10,898 nucleotides of DNA from CAIUVD01 sp044338255 (GTDB lineage Bacteria > Planctomycetota > UBA11346), in assembly GCA_044338255.1 (NCBI GenBank), contig JBIILZ010000119.1, positions 1-10,898 of the forward strand. Reading direction: 5' to 3'. The first letter of the stretch is position 1. Each line of letters opens with the position of its first letter. The notes under the pieces were generated by a model. It saw nothing but the letters and a program-made list of their open reading frames with translations. It did not search any database and was not told the origin of the DNA. The translations under genes were made by a program, and so were the position numbers. Below, in pieces: positions 1 through 6,074 of this stretch.

Positions 1-127
1 GTCAGCTTACGAACGAGACTGCCGACAACTCGTCAGATCAGCGCAAAAACGCAGGCCTGGACGCTCGCGACCGCGCGAACGACTGGCACCATTTGGACAC
101 TTCGCAGGGGGTAAGTGAATGCCATTG
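1..127. other. Left flank of the CRISPR array, no gene assigned
   Basis: This 127-nt flank shows no intact repeat copy and no protein I can recognise. All three plus-strand frames are open from the window edge to between about 108 and 127, so the end of an upstream gene is possible. None of the short translated pieces matches a Cas protein I know. The stretch is GC-rich and not the AT-rich type typical of many CRISPR leaders. If a leader exists it should be on this side, because the other side of the array abuts pdxJ. Confidence 0.4.
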
Positions 128-148
128 ATCTCTCGGCCCCATTGAAGC
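128..148 (+). repeat. Half CRISPR repeat at the left end
   Basis: These 21 nt match the last 21 nt of the repeat exactly (ATCTCTCGG to GAAGC). The 15 nt in front do not resemble the missing 5' half. A 39-nt spacer-like stretch (149-187) separates it from the first full repeat. In the inferred orientation this is the leader-proximal copy, where an intact repeat would be expected if new spacers were still being added here. Confidence 0.85.
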
Positions 149-2282
149 TTTCTAACATAGCCAGCGCCGGGGGCGGCCCCTGATGACATTTCCGAGGGTT
201 CAATCTCTCGGCCCCATTGAAGCAAGACCTGTACGAAAATGGCGTCCTGGTCGATCTGAATTTCCGAGGGTTCAATCTCTCGGCCCCATTGAAGCTGGGC
301 TGGGAAGTGCGCGCTGGCTACGCCGGCTCTGCCAATTTCCGAGGGTTCAATCTCTCGGCCCCATTGAAGCTTCCGCGTCAACGAAGCGGGAACCTCGGAC
401 CTTCTGCGATTTCCGAGGGTTCAATCTCTCGGCCCCATTGAAGCAATAGGCGCGAGTAGGAATCCCAGCCCGTTTTCGTTCATTTCCGAGGGTTCAATCT
501 CTCGGCCCCATTGAAGCGGCAAAATGCTCGGCGTAGGCGTCCAGGCAATAAAGATTTCCGAGGGTTCAATCTCTCGGCCCCATTGAAGCGGTAAAGGCGA
601 CTTCTACCCGGGTTACTGTGACAGGAATTTCCGAGGGTTCAATCTCTCGGCCCCATTGAAGCACCACAACGGCATTCTCTGTCACCCCGCGAGAGTCGGA
701 TTTCCGAGGGTTCAATCTCTCGGCCCCATTGAAGCTAGGGCGACGTTATCTCCTTCGCGCACGGTCCAATCGCATTTCCGAGGGTTCAATCTCTCGGCCC
801 CATTGAAGCACGACGCACCTCTAGGCGCTGATCAGACCAAACGCCATTTCCGAGGGTTCAATCTCTCGGCCCCATTGAAGCTTACCGAACAGATGGAAGC
901 GTTTGTCTCAGGAGCAACCATTTCCGAGGGTTCAATCTCTCGGCCCCATTGAAGCATGTACTTTGGCGTTGAGTCAGTAATGACATTAAAATTTCCGAGG
1001 GTTCAATCTCTCGGCCCCATTGAAGCAGATTCCGGCATCGCTCGGCATCAGCAGGAGACTGGATTTCCGAGGGTTCAATCTCTCGGCCCCATTGAAGCTC
1101 GATGAAGGTCGCCGCAATGACAACCTGTCCGTCTGATTTCCGAGGGTTCAATCTCTCGGCCCCATTGAAGCTCGCGTAACTAAAAGCGTGGCCTGCAGGG
1201 GAACCGATTTCCGAGGGTTCAATCTCTCGGCCCCATTGAAGCTCGCAAAAAATGATGCTTTGCCCCGCCGCCAAAGGGATTTCCGAGGGTTCAATCTCTC
1301 GGCCCCATTGAAGCCTATCTCCTCGCTGGGGTTGTTGTTCAGCGTTCGTTATTTCCGAGGGTTCAATCTCTCGGCCCCATTGAAGCGCTGACTGCAACGA
1401 ACCTGTTGATGGTGGCCCCTGGGCATTTCCGAGGGTTCAATCTCTCGGCCCCATTGAAGCACTTGGGTGCTGGCGCCCATCCAGGGTCACAAGTTATTTC
1501 CGAGGGTTCAATCTCTCGGCCCCATTGAAGCGTCGCTTGAAATCACTCGCCCATATCGAGGGATGGCACATTTCCGAGGGTTCAATCTCTCGGCCCCATT
1601 GAAGCAGGTAGGCTGGATTGCCCGGGCTGATGGTGACGGAATTTCCGAGGGTTCAATCTCTCGGCCCCATTGAAGCACAGACCTCTTCGCCGACCTGCCA
1701 GCCCTTGGCCATATTTCCGAGGGTTCAATCTCTCGGCCCCATTGAAGCTCCCACCAAAGCACATCGCCATCCTCGTAGCTCCAGTATTTCCGAGGGTTCA
1801 ATCTCTCGGCCCCATTGAAGCGGGGTCGACATTAGCGCAGAGCGGCACGCGCGCCTGATTTCCGAGGGTTCAATCTCTCGGCCCCATTGAAGCCTGGCTC
1901 CGTTGTCGGCGGCGCCTTTGGCGTCGATATTTCCGAGGGTTCAATCTCTCGGCCCCATTGAAGCAATTACAGAATCAAACGCGAGGCTCTTTCCGATGCC
2001 ATTTCCGAGGGTTCAATCTCTCGGCCCCATTGAAGCAATGATGAGCCCCCCCCATCATCGGGATTAAATTTCCGAGGGTTCAATCTCTCGGCCCCATTGA
2101 AGCACTGCCGTTGACGCCGGGAACATCCTAAATGACGTCATTTCCGAGGGTTCAATCTCTCGGCCCCATTGAAGCCCGATACAGGCCGGATCGCTCCCCG
2201 GTGATGCCGACATTTCCGAGGGTTCAATCTCTCGGCCCCATTGAAGCCTGTACTCATCGGCCAAAGCGAAGACAGTTCGCGG

Positions 2283-2389
2283 ATTTCCGAGGGTTCAATC
2301 TCTCGGCCCCATTGAGGCCACCTGCCAGGCGATCTGTCGCATGCGTTTGGTGCATTCCCGAGTGTTCAATCTCTCGGCCCCATTGCTGA
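2283..2389 (+). repeat. Degenerate terminal repeats at the trailer end
   Basis: The repeat at 2283-2318 differs from consensus by one base, position 34 A to G (GAGGC instead of GAAGC). The last copy at 2354-2389 differs at positions 4, 10, 33, 34 and 36, so its 3' end reads ATTGCTGA. The 35-nt spacer 2319-2353 separates them. Decay of the leader-distal repeat is common in CRISPR arrays and supports a left-to-right orientation. Confidence 0.85.
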
Positions 2390-2395
2390 AAGCGC

Positions 2396-3136
2396 CTACG
2401 CGATCAACTTCTTCATCTCCCGCACGGCTCTTTCCATGCCCACGAGTACGGCGCGGCTGACGATGCAGTGGCCGATATTGAGTTCGCGGAGCTCCGGCAG
2501 CTGGCGGAGATCACGGACATTGGCGTAGGTGATGCCGTGACCGGCGTGGAGGCGTATGCCTGCGGCGGCGGCGGCTTCGGCGGCATTGGTCAGGCGGCTC
2601 AGCTCATGGCGCAGGCTGGGATCTTCGCGGCGGCCTTTGCACAGCGCCCAGGCATTCGCCCAGGAGCCGGTGTGCAGCTCGACGGCGTCGGCGCCGAGGC
2701 TCTTGGCGAGGCGCACGGTGTCGGCATCGGGCTCGATGAAGAGGCTGACGATCACGCCCTTGGCGCGCAGCTGATCAATGCAGCGGCGCAGGATGGCGTC
2801 GCTATCGCGGATGAGGAGGCCGCCCTCGGTGGTCACCTCGGCACGATTCTCTGGTACCAGGCAGACCTGATCGGGCACCAATTGCAGCGCCAGGGCGAGG
2901 ATCCCGCCGTCTTCGTGAGGCGCCATTTCGAGGTTCAGGACGCCGCGCACGGTCTGGCGCAGGACCTTCACATCGCGGTCCTGGATATGGCGTCGATCGC
3001 CACGCAGATGAACCGTGATGCCATCGGCGCCACCGAGCTCGGCGAGTACCGCCGCCGCCACCGGATCGGGCTCGACGGTGCGTCGGGCTTGGCGGATGGT
3101 CGCCACGTGGTCGATGTTGACGCCGAGATGAATCAT
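2396..3136 (-). CDS. pdxJ: Pyridoxine 5'-phosphate synthase PdxJ
   Basis: PdxJ condenses 1-deoxy-D-xylulose 5-phosphate with 3-amino-2-oxopropyl phosphate to give pyridoxine 5'-phosphate, the last ring-forming step of the DXP-dependent vitamin B6 pathway in the cytosol. The 246-aa product has the family's landmarks: GVNIDHVATIRQAR at 5-18, GADGITVHLR at 36-45 followed by DRRHIQDRD, NLEM at 68-71, CLVPENRAEVTTEGGL at 92-107, HAGHGITY at 197-204 and ELNIGH at 218-223. H43, E70 and H200 correspond to the catalytic His/Glu/His of E. coli PdxJ by recalled alignment. I chose the ATG at 3136 because family members begin directly at this MxxLGVNIDH motif; an in-frame GTG at 3181 would add 15 unconserved residues. 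No strong ribosome binding site is visible. The stop lies 6 nt from the CRISPR array and no terminator separates them. Confidence 0.96.
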   Translation of the reverse strand: MIHLGVNIDHVATIRQARRTVEPDPVAAAVLAELGGADGITVHLRGDRRHIQDRDVKVLRQTVRGVLNLEMAPHEDGGILALALQLVPDQVCLVPENRAEVTTEGGLLIRDSDAILRRCIDQLRAKGVIVSLFIEPDADTVRLAKSLGADAVELHTGSWANAWALCKGRREDPSLRHELSRLTNAAEAAAAAGIRLHAGHGITYANVRDLRQLPELRELNIGHCIVSRAVLVGMERAVREMKKLIA

Positions 3137-3587
3137 GAGACTAGAGATAACGCGTGCGCTGAAATATCCATGAGTGGCCACGTTGGAGGTGGTCGCTGGT
3201 CGCTGGTCGCTGGTCGCTGGTCGCTGGTCGCTGGTCGCTGGTCGCTGGTCGCTGGTCGCTGGTCGCTGGTCTCTGGTCTCTGGTCACTGGTCTCTGGTCT
3301 CTGGTCCCTGGTCTCTGGTCGCTGGTCTCTGGTCTCTGGTCTCTGGTCACTGGTCACTGGTCTCTGGTCTCTGGTCTCTGGTCTCTGGTCTCTGGTCTCT
3401 GGTCTCTGGTCTCTGGTCTCTGGTCTCTGGTCTCTGGTCTCTGGTCTCTGGTCGCTGGTCTCTGGTCGCCTATCTCCGACAGGCTCCTGGGGCGCATGCC
3501 CAGCGCGAGCGGGCTCGCCGGGGTTCCCGCTTGAGTGCAGTGTTGCCAAGCGCTGCCGTTTCGGATCATTTTTGGACGATTCCGCCT
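3137..3587. promoter_or_regulatory. Divergent pdxJ-bioF intergenic region
   Basis: This 451-nt gap must hold the 5' regions of both divergent genes unless either is read from further away. Most of it (3190-3469) is a heptamer repeat. The non-repeat parts are 3137-3189 on the pdxJ side and 3470-3587 on the bioF side. I found no convincing sigma-70 hexamer pair on either strand. On the bioF side TTGCCA at 3543-3548 is the best -35 candidate, without a good -10 at normal spacing. Confidence 0.45.
3190..3469. repeat. 40-copy tandem heptamer TGGTCNC
   Basis: I parsed this tract as exactly 40 uninterrupted 7-nt units (280 nt), each TGGTCNC. Only the sixth base varies and all four bases occur. The first 11 units carry G. 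The rest mostly carry T, with A in units 14, 23 and 24, C in unit 17 and G in units 19, 38 and 40. There are no indels. The tract is intergenic if pdxJ and bioF start where annotated. Because it has almost no stops it creates long artificial open frames on both strands. It has the form of a minisatellite/VNTR. Confidence 0.97.
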
Positions 3588-4805
3588 ATGTCCCACGAGC
3601 CACCTCCTACTCACGCCGATATGCGCGCCAGTCTGCGCGAGGAACTGGCTCATTTGACGCAGCAGGGGCGTTTGCGGGTGCGGCCGGTGATCGATTCGCC
3701 GGATGGCAGGGTGATCCAATTGCGGGTTGCCGGTGGTCGGCGCAAACTCGTCAACTGGGCCTCCAACGACTATCTTGGTTTGGCCAATTTCCGCCCGGTC
3801 AAGAACGCCGCCAGTCGTGAATTGCGGCGGTATGGTGCCGGCTCCGGTGCGGCCCGCCTGCTCGCCGGTGGCTTGGCCGTGCATCGTCGTTTCGAACAGC
3901 GTCTGGCGCACTGGCTGGGAGCCGCCGACGCGCTGCTGACGACCTCGGGATTCCAGGCCAATCTGGCGGCGATGGTGACTCTCGCCGGCGAGCCCGAAGA
4001 CGTGATCATCCTCGATCGTGCCTGCCATGCCTCGACCTATGACGGCGCGCGTCTGTCGGCGGGAACCATGCTGCGGTTCCGTCACAACGATGTCGAAGAC
4101 CTCGCCCGGCAGCTGCAGCGCACCAGCGGTGCCCGGCGGCGTATCGTCTGCGTTGAGAGCGTCTACTCGATGGATGGCGATGAGGCGCCGCTTCTGGCGA
4201 TCCATCAGCTCTGCCGCGAGCACGGTGCCTTGCTGGTTGTCGACGAGGCCCATGCGCTCGGCGTCTGCGGCCCGGGCGGGCGCGGATTATGCGCCGAAGT
4301 CGGCATCGTTCCCGATCTACTGATCGGAACGTGCTCGAAATCTTTCGGTGCCCAGGGTGGCTTTTTGGTTGGCGATAGCGACTTGATCGAGCTGGCCGTC
4401 AATCGCGGGCGGAGCTTCATCTATTCCACGGCGCCGGTTCCAGCCGCCGTCGGCGCCGCCCTCGGCTCTCTTGAGCAGTTGCAGGCGCATCCGCAATGGC
4501 CGGCGGAGCTTTGCGCGGCGGCGGTGGCCCTGCGCGCCGCCTTGCGCGGAGCGGGATGGGAGGTGCCCCCGGGGCGGACGCCGATCATCCCCTTGATCGT
4601 CGGCAGCGAAGCCGCGGCCCTGGCCCTGGCGGCGGCCCTGGGCGCCCTCGGCCATCATGCCCCGGCGATCCGTCCGCCGACCGTGCCTGAGGGTGGCTGC
4701 CGTCTGCGCCTGACCCTGACCCGGGCTCATACGGTCGCCGATTGCCGGCGTCTGGTCACTGCGCTCCAGGGCTTGGTGCCGCTCAGCCAAGAGACCAGCG
4801 CCTGA
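3588..4805 (+). CDS. bioF: 8-amino-7-oxononanoate synthase (BioF-like, PLP-dependent)
   Basis: The product belongs to the alpha-oxoamine synthase family of fold-type I PLP enzymes. BioF joins pimeloyl-ACP or pimeloyl-CoA with L-alanine, releasing CO2, in the first step of biotin ring assembly. The 405-aa protein shows NWASNDYLGL at 56-65, GAGSGAARLLAGG at 83-95, DRACHAS at 143-149, VVDEAHALGVCGPGGRG at 217-233 and TCSKSFGAQGG at 248-258. H147, D219, H222 and K251 correspond by spacing to H133, D204, H207 and K236 of E. coli BioF, K251 being the Schiff-base lysine. I chose the ATG at 3588: it gives a normal length with about 20 extra N-terminal residues, while the frame stays open upstream only through the heptamer tract. 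Close relatives are glycine C-acetyltransferase (kbl) and serine palmitoyltransferase; the SNDYLGL and YSTA motifs favour BioF, but no other bio gene is nearby. It is convergent with the next gene, 8 nt between stops. Confidence 0.85.
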   Translation: MSHEPPPTHADMRASLREELAHLTQQGRLRVRPVIDSPDGRVIQLRVAGGRRKLVNWASNDYLGLANFRPVKNAASRELRRYGAGSGAARLLAGGLAVHRRFEQRLAHWLGAADALLTTSGFQANLAAMVTLAGEPEDVIILDRACHASTYDGARLSAGTMLRFRHNDVEDLARQLQRTSGARRRIVCVESVYSMDGDEAPLLAIHQLCREHGALLVVDEAHALGVCGPGGRGLCAEVGIVPDLLIGTCSKSFGAQGGFLVGDSDLIELAVNRGRSFIYSTAPVPAAVGAALGSLEQLQAHPQWPAELCAAAVALRAALRGAGWEVPPGRTPIIPLIVGSEAAALALAAALGALGHHAPAIRPPTVPEGGCRLRLTLTRAHTVADCRRLVTALQGLVPLSQETSA

Positions 4806-4813
4806 TCGCGTTG

Positions 4814-5128
4814 CTAATGCGCCGTCCGGCGGCGTGCATGTTCGGCGGCTTGCGAGTTTTCATCAGGCTCGCGGCGACGGGCCTTGAGTTCGATGATGAG
4901 ATCGATGGTCGGGATCAGTTGTTCGATCTCGCGCAGACGCTCGCGCAACGCCTTCCATTCACGATGGGACAGTTTTCCGCTATCGAGGATGGCATTGCGG
5001 ATTTCATCGATCAGTGATTTTTTTCCGCCCTCGATGGCATTGGCCTCGCCGAGGAAGCCATTGATGAGCAGGAGCTGATCAAGTTCGTTCTGATCGAGGG
5101 TGTTGTCAGGGTTCGGCGTCACGCCCAT
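4814..5128 (-). CDS. Hypothetical protein, 104 aa, mostly helical
   Basis: I do not recognise this protein. It is well supported as a gene by a strong ribosome binding site, GAGGAG at 5136-5141, 7 nt before the ATG. The sequence looks all-helical and charged: an N-terminal acidic stretch (NELDQLLLINGFLGEANAIEG), a central segment with SHREWKALRERLREIEQL at about 54-71 that could form an amphipathic helix or short coiled coil, a short hydrophobic stretch IPTIDLIIEL at 72-81, and a basic tail rich in Arg (ARRREP, HARRRTAH). There is no signal peptide and no full membrane segment. It lies 71 nt downstream of mogA on the same strand, with a hairpin between them, so co-transcription is uncertain. 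Its stop is 8 nt from the convergent bioF stop. Confidence 0.8.
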   Translation of the reverse strand: MGVTPNPDNTLDQNELDQLLLINGFLGEANAIEGGKKSLIDEIRNAILDSGKLSHREWKALRERLREIEQLIPTIDLIIELKARRREPDENSQAAEHARRRTAH

Positions 5129-5169
5129 GATGGCTCTCCTCTAGATCATACCTCAGAATTCGCTCCCTT

Positions 5170-5197
5170 GGTCGGGGAATCCATCGAGTCCCCGACC
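5170..5197 (-). terminator. Hairpin downstream of mogA
   Basis: A perfect 9-bp inverted repeat (GGTCGGGGA at 5170-5178, TCCCCGACC at 5189-5197) with a 10-nt loop starts 2 nt after the mogA stop codon. On the minus strand no T-tract follows, so it is not a textbook intrinsic terminator. It could protect the mogA mRNA 3' end or attenuate transcription into the 104-aa gene. Confidence 0.45.
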
Positions 5198-5199
5198 GC

Positions 5200-5751
5200 T
5201 CACCCCTTGGGACGGAAGATCGGCATCACGGTGGGGTTGGTTTCGAGGCGCGCGGCCCCAATGAGATCCAGGCAATAGGGCACCGCTGGAAACACCGCAT
5301 CCAGGCATTCGCGGATGCTTTTGGGCTTGCCGGGGAGGTTTATGATCAGGCTGCGACCGCGGATGCCGGCGGTCTGCCGGGAGAGGATGGCGGTAGGCAC
5401 GAAGCGCAGGGAGCTTGCTCGCATCTGTTCGCCGAAGCCGGGCAGGAGCTTGTCGCAGGCGGCGGCGGTGGCTTCGGGGGTGACATCGCGGGGGGCCGGG
5501 CCGGTGCCGCCGGTGGTCACGATTAGGTCGCAGTGATGCTCATCGGCAAGTTCGTGCAAGGTGCTGACGATGGTCGCGAAATCATCGGGGATCAGGCGGT
5601 AGACGTCGCTCCATGGCGAAGTCAGGTACGCGCTGAGGGTGGCGCGGATGGCTGGACCTCCGAGATCGGTATAGGTCCCCGCGCTCGCCCGGTCGGAGGT
5701 GACTATGATGCCGATGCGGGCAGGGCCGGGGGAGGGGGTAGTATCATGCAT
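5200..5751 (-). CDS. mogA: Molybdopterin adenylyltransferase MogA
   Basis: MogA activates molybdopterin by adenylating it before molybdate insertion (molybdenum cofactor synthesis, cytosol). The 183-aa product aligns with E. coli MogA almost throughout: RIGIIVTSDRAS at 12-23, LIPDD at 53-57, TTGGTGPAPRDVTPE at 79-93, LPGFGEQMR at 103-111, LRFVPTAILSRQ at 115-126, LIINLPGKPKSI at 135-146 and the C-terminal FRPK. D56 and D89 match the functional Asp49 and Asp82 of E. coli MogA by recalled alignment. The close relative MoaB is less likely because the FVPTAILSRQ and FRPK features are MogA-like. I chose the ATG at 5751, which gives a normal N-terminus; an in-frame GTG at 5808 would add 19 residues. 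No clear ribosome binding site precedes the ATG. No other moa/moe gene is in the window. It diverges from the 56-aa acidic gene. Confidence 0.93.
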   Translation of the reverse strand: MHDTTPSPGPARIGIIVTSDRASAGTYTDLGGPAIRATLSAYLTSPWSDVYRLIPDDFATIVSTLHELADEHHCDLIVTTGGTGPAPRDVTPEATAAACDKLLPGFGEQMRASSLRFVPTAILSRQTAGIRGRSLIINLPGKPKSIRECLDAVFPAVPYCLDLIGAARLETNPTVMPIFRPKG

Positions 5752-5815
5752 GGTGTGAGAGGATCTGTCTCCGGAAGGCGCGCCAAGCGTTGACAGTTGG
5801 GGCGCCACCCTTACG

Positions 5816-5832
5816 CACTCTTATAACGAGTG
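5816..5832. promoter_or_regulatory. Palindrome around a -10-like TATAAC
   Basis: CACTC (5816-5820) and GAGTG (5828-5832) flank TTATAAC. The centre contains TATAAC on plus and TATAAG on minus, both -10-like. A perfect TTGACA lies at 5790-5795 but is 26 nt from TATAAC, too far for a normal sigma-70 promoter. The site sits between mogA and the 56-aa gene and overlaps that gene's ribosome binding region, so it could be an operator or a bidirectional promoter core. This is a weak call based on symmetry alone. Confidence 0.3.
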
Positions 5833-5842
5833 AGGAGTCCAC

Positions 5843-6013
5843 ATGGGCCTGGAAGAAGACATTATCAAGCTGCTCAAGAGTGAGGGCTTCAAGATGAACG
5901 AAGCGATCCGCGACGGACTCGACGAGTTTCTTGACACCGTGAACGAAGAAAACGAGGACATGGATGATGACCTCGAAGACGAAGGCGGCGGTCAGGCCGA
6001 CGAAGACGACTGA
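5843..6013 (+). CDS. Small, highly acidic protein, 56 aa
   Basis: I do not recognise a family. The gene has a strong ribosome binding site (TGAGGAG at 5831-5837, 5 nt before the ATG), its own upstream gap and an intrinsic terminator 22 nt after the stop. The product has 23 Asp/Glu against 4 Lys/Arg. The first half (EEDIIKLLKSEGFKMNEAIR, then DGLDEFLDTV) could form amphipathic helices. The second half is an acidic tail (NEENEDMDDDLEDE, a GGG break, then ADEDD). There is no signal peptide or membrane segment, so a cytosolic protein is likely. The acidic tail could suggest binding to a basic partner, metal ions or DNA mimicry, but none of these is shown. Codon use (many GAA, GAC and AAG) fits real coding. 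Confidence 0.8.
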   Translation: MGLEEDIIKLLKSEGFKMNEAIRDGLDEFLDTVNEENEDMDDDLEDEGGGQADEDD

Positions 6014-6035
6014 GCAACTTGTCAAATTAGGAATC

Positions 6036-6074
6036 ATCGCAACCGGGGCACTCAGTGTTCCGGTTGCGATGTTT
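6036..6074. terminator. Intrinsic terminator between two convergent genes
   Basis: A perfect 11-bp inverted repeat (ATCGCAACCGG at 6036-6046, CCGGTTGCGAT at 6060-6070) with a 13-nt loop is followed on the plus strand by GTTTT. It lies 22 nt after the stop of the 56-aa gene, which it should terminate. The kinase gene coming from the right ends inside the loop (stop 6054-6052), so one stem arm encodes its last residues. On the minus strand the following bases are only moderately T-rich (GATTCCTAATTTG), so termination in that direction would be weaker. Confidence 0.8.

Larger units (their letters stand above)
128..2389 (+). CRISPR. CRISPR array, 36-nt repeat, 31 spacers
   Basis: The array has a half repeat (128-148), then 36-nt repeats starting at 188, 260, 335, 409, 482, 554 and on to 2283, and a degenerate last copy at 2354-2389. 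All full copies read as identical except the last two. The repeat begins ATTTCCGAGGG and ends CCCCATTGAAGC. Spacers are mostly 35-39 nt, with one of 31 nt, and I saw no duplicates. I infer plus-strand transcription for three reasons: the 3' end ATTGAAGC resembles the 8-nt crRNA handle ATTGAAAC of many class 1 systems, the right-hand terminal repeat is degenerate like a trailer end, and pdxJ leaves no room for a leader on the right. No cas genes lie in the window, so I do not assign a subtype. Long open frames across the array arise only because the repeat is stop-poor. Confidence 0.97.

Noticed and set aside
1..127. C-terminal end of a cas gene in the left flank
   Set aside because: All plus-strand frames are open but none shows a motif I can tie to Cas1, Cas2 or another Cas protein.
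7..2389. Many open frames in the CRISPR array encoding repeated QWGREIEPSE, RGFNLSAPLK or FPRVQSLGPIEA peptides
   Set aside because: They are translations of the CRISPR repeat on both strands and have no start signals or conserved spacing.
128..2389. Assignment of the array to a named CRISPR subtype
   Set aside because: The reverse-strand start GCTTCAATGGGGCC resembles some repeats I loosely associate with type I-G, but without cas genes this cannot be supported.
3133..3549. Minus-strand open frames rich in DQRPET repeats
   Set aside because: These are the heptamer read in reverse, with no gene signals.
3174..3587. N-terminal extension of bioF through the heptamer tract (543-aa version)
   Set aside because: The extra 138 residues come from the TGGTCNC repeat and its flank. 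BioF proteins begin close to the ATG at 3588.
2468..3820. 450-codon plus-strand open frame
   Set aside because: It is the antisense of pdxJ fused to the heptamer tract, which has almost no stops. pdxJ on the other strand has clear family motifs.
3354..4253. 299-codon minus-strand open frame over bioF
   Set aside because: It is antisense to a well supported enzyme gene in high-GC DNA, with no recognisable domain.
5790..5827. Sigma-70 promoter TTGACA with TATAAC for the 56-aa gene
   Set aside because: The hexamers are good but 26 nt apart, far beyond the normal 16-18 nt.
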